A DNA stretch of 64,000 nucleotides from Combretum micranthum. Its lineage: Eukaryota > Streptophyta > Magnoliopsida > Myrtales > Combretaceae. The position numbers were made by a program, and so were the translations under genes. The stretch is taken from assembly GCA_024138025.1 (NCBI GenBank), contig JAMXBD010000399.1:930001-994000 (forward strand). Reading direction: 5' to 3'. Position 1 is the first letter of the stretch, and each line of letters begins with the position of its first letter. Of this stretch, positions 61,861 to 64,000 are shown piece after piece. The notes under the pieces are model-generated. The model saw only the letters and a program-made list of their open reading frames with translations, did not search any database and was not told the DNA's origin.

Positions 61861-62312
61861 ACATGTCTATCAATTTTGTAGAAAAATATACAAATACAAA
61901 TTATAAAAAAATAATTATACAAATACTGATGCAAAATCACATATTAAACAGACATTTAACAAATTTACATATGAAACACTCTTTGAAGATGAGATTTAGC
62001 CAAAAGTTATATAGTGTTAAATCGCATCTTCAACGGACGTTTCATTTTTTTTTTAAAGATGAATCGCATTTTAAAAGGACAATTCACTTATTTTGTACAT
62101 GAATTGTATTTTTAATAGACAATTCATATTTGTTTATGAATGACACCTCTAAGATGCAATTCACGTACAAATTAGTAAATCGCCCATTGAAGATGTGATT
62201 TTGCATCAGTATTTTGGTAATTAATTTTATGTAATTAGTATTTGAGTAATTTTTATTTGAGAAATCGATAATCATACAATTTCCTCTTATATGTATATGT
62301 ATATAATTATCC
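61861..62312. mobile_element. Inverted-repeat (MITE-like) element, copy A
   Basis: A perfect 22-bp inverted repeat (ATACTGATGCAAAATCACAT core) lies at 61921-61942 and 62193-62214. Between the arms, short words such as GAAGATGCGATTT, AATCGCATCTTC, GACAATTCA and its complement pair up and allow a long hairpin. Outside the arms the similarity to copy B continues on both sides, from ACATGTCTA to ATAATTATCC, 452 bp in all. No transposase. A target duplication is not obvious. Confidence 0.75.
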
Positions 62313-62331
62313 ATACATATATAAGATCTAT

Positions 62332-63545
62332 TGTCACACCCCATAGGGGTATCCTAAACGTAACAGTCCGCCACATGCCATATAAGACTCTCGAATTACT
62401 AACCAAGTCCTTCGGAAGCCTTGTATAGATATAAGGCGTCCCTTTATGACAATAGAATACTCGACTCAATGGAGTTAAAGAGTTTAATTTAGGATTCGAT
62501 AGCAATAGATAATAAATCAAAACACATAAGTAATTAGATAAAAAGTCTAAGGAGCGTTCCCCCGCAAAAGAATATTTAAGGATCCATTATAGTCATCTAG
62601 AGTTCCTTGGTTTCCCACGGAAGTTTAATCAAATATGAATACAACTTTTAGAGGAAACGCCTAGCTCCTGTACCTAAGCTGTAGCTGGTCTCGGCCTAAG
62701 CCATATGAACTCGTGCTGCAATAAATAGAAACTATAGGGGCGTAAGCTATACTAGCTTAGTGAGTGAAAACTTCCATGATCACAATTATAACACATCAAT
62801 CAAACAAGTGATTAATCAGACAAGTGATATGCATCAAACACGTGAGTTGAATAAACATATGACCAGCTGGAAATCATATGTGGATGTACTTACGCCCTCA
62901 ATCTCAGGTTAGCAGATTAACGAATCCTGCGGTACGATGCCGTTTAGGCTCATGGTCGACAAACTTATAAATTCGTTTTATAGATCACGATTAACCAACT
63001 TTTACGCCGTTTAGGATCACGGAAAACCAACAAATGCTAATGCTCCATCCCCATTATGATATGAATGAGTTCATATTTATTTTCAATTCCAAATATTAAG
63101 TTATGTTAACTCTTCAGGTGATCAATCAATAATCGCAGACAATCAATCTTAATTCATCTATACAACAATGGTTAATCACCCAGCTTCGATATTCTTATAT
63201 TAGATTTTTCATATCAACAATCAATCATACATAATACCCATTCATCCCCATCATGCATATCCATTTTATCTTTGCCAAGTATCTAGTGCAACTACCATTA
63301 CAATCATAAACAATAATTGAAATCGGAAGTGGTACTCACTCGGCCATGGTTCGTCGGTCTTTTAGTATTAGTAGTCCGGTAGTAAAGATTCGTCGGTTTC
63401 GGGATCACCTAAAAAGGAAGAAATACCCTAATAAGTATTTCATCACTTGACTAATCCAAACTATATATCAAAACTTAACAAATTCGTAATTCTCACTATT
63501 TGCGAAAGTTTAGACTTAAAACGGCCATAACTTGGTCATTTTCAC
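62332..63545 (-). mobile_element. LTR of the long-LTR family, reversed, interrupted
   Basis: Starts TGTCACACCCCATAGGGGTA, the reverse complement of the family's 3' end, and follows the expected reversed order: GTGAGTGAAAAC near 62760, TACTTACGCCCTC near 62889, CACTCGGCCATGG near 63337, CGGCCATAACTTGGTC near 63524. At about 63545 it meets copy B of the repeat. The remainder would lie beyond the window. Confidence 0.72.
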
Positions 63546-64000
63546 ACATGTCTACAAATTTTGTAGAAAAATATACAAATACAAATTATAAAAAAAATTA
63601 ATTACACAAATACTGATGCAAAATCACATATTAAACAGACATTTAACGAATTTACATATGAAACACTCTTTGAAGATGCGATTTAGCCAAAAGTTATATA
63701 GTGTTAAATCGCATCTTCAAAGGACGTTTCATTTTTTTTTTTAAAGATGAATTGCATTTTAAAAGGACAATTCACTTATTTTGTACATGAATTGTATTTT
63801 TAATAGACAATTCATATTTGTTTATGAATGACACCTCTAAGATGCAATTCACGTACAAATTAGTAAATCGCCCATTGAAGATGTGATTTTGCATCAGTAT
63901 TTTGGTAATTAATTTTATGTAATTAGTATTTGAGTAATTTTTATTTGAGAAATCGATAATTATACAATTTCCTCTTATATGTATATTTATATAATTATCC
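63546..64000. mobile_element. Inverted-repeat (MITE-like) element, copy B
   Basis: Nearly identical to copy A over its whole 455 bp, in the same orientation, with the same 22-bp arms at 63608-63629 and 63881-63902 and only scattered single-base differences. It is cut by the window end at the same place where copy A's match ends, so it may continue. Confidence 0.75.

Overview
This is nuclear DNA from a flowering plant, most likely a eudicot with a repeat-rich genome. The evidence is three intron-containing plant genes, AT-rich intergenic DNA, LTR elements primed by initiator-tRNA-Met type binding sites, a hAT transposon and several inverted-repeat elements. I cannot name the species. All exon boundaries were placed by eye from GT/AG sites, reading frame and family knowledge.

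Three host genes are supported. (1) 11752-21773 (+): a 251-residue divergent CRAL-TRIO (SEC14-like) protein in three exons with an intron of about 8 kb. (2) 36173-41201 (+): L-galactono-1,4-lactone dehydrogenase (GLDH), the last enzyme of plant ascorbate synthesis, in six exons. It is complete except for one missing base in exon 1, at 36615-36617, which breaks the frame. (3) 41789-42253 (-): a 63-residue CYSTM protein in three tiny exons, convergent with GLDH and preceded by a TATA box and, about 1 kb upstream, three 49-bp repeats each carrying a G-box.

The rest is mostly mobile DNA. From 1 to 10.6 kb there are two oppositely oriented Ty3/gypsy pol ends, a small LTR element between them (1068-7345), a 4.6-kb solo LTR nested in that element, and a truncated LTR. 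From 26.4 to 34.7 kb there are two more solo LTRs. A Mutator-like non-autonomous element (34952-35936) sits directly in front of GLDH. From 44.0 to 50.8 kb there are two further LTR copies. From 51.9 to 61.3 kb there is one hAT transposon with an 8-bp target duplication. A truncated LTR retrotransposon splits its transposase gene, and about 440 bp of that gene appears on both sides. The window ends in two near-identical 450-bp repeats flanking a reversed LTR.

Most LTR copies belong to a long-LTR family that starts TGTAA.CC and ends GTGACA. None has a complete internal domain, so the region looks shaped by LTR-LTR recombination and truncation. The host genes show no shared pathway. The most notable items are the split hAT element, the GLDH frameshift, a palindrome array at 10.9-11.1 kb upstream of the SEC14-like gene, the G-box repeat array, and an intronic array of splice-acceptor-like units.
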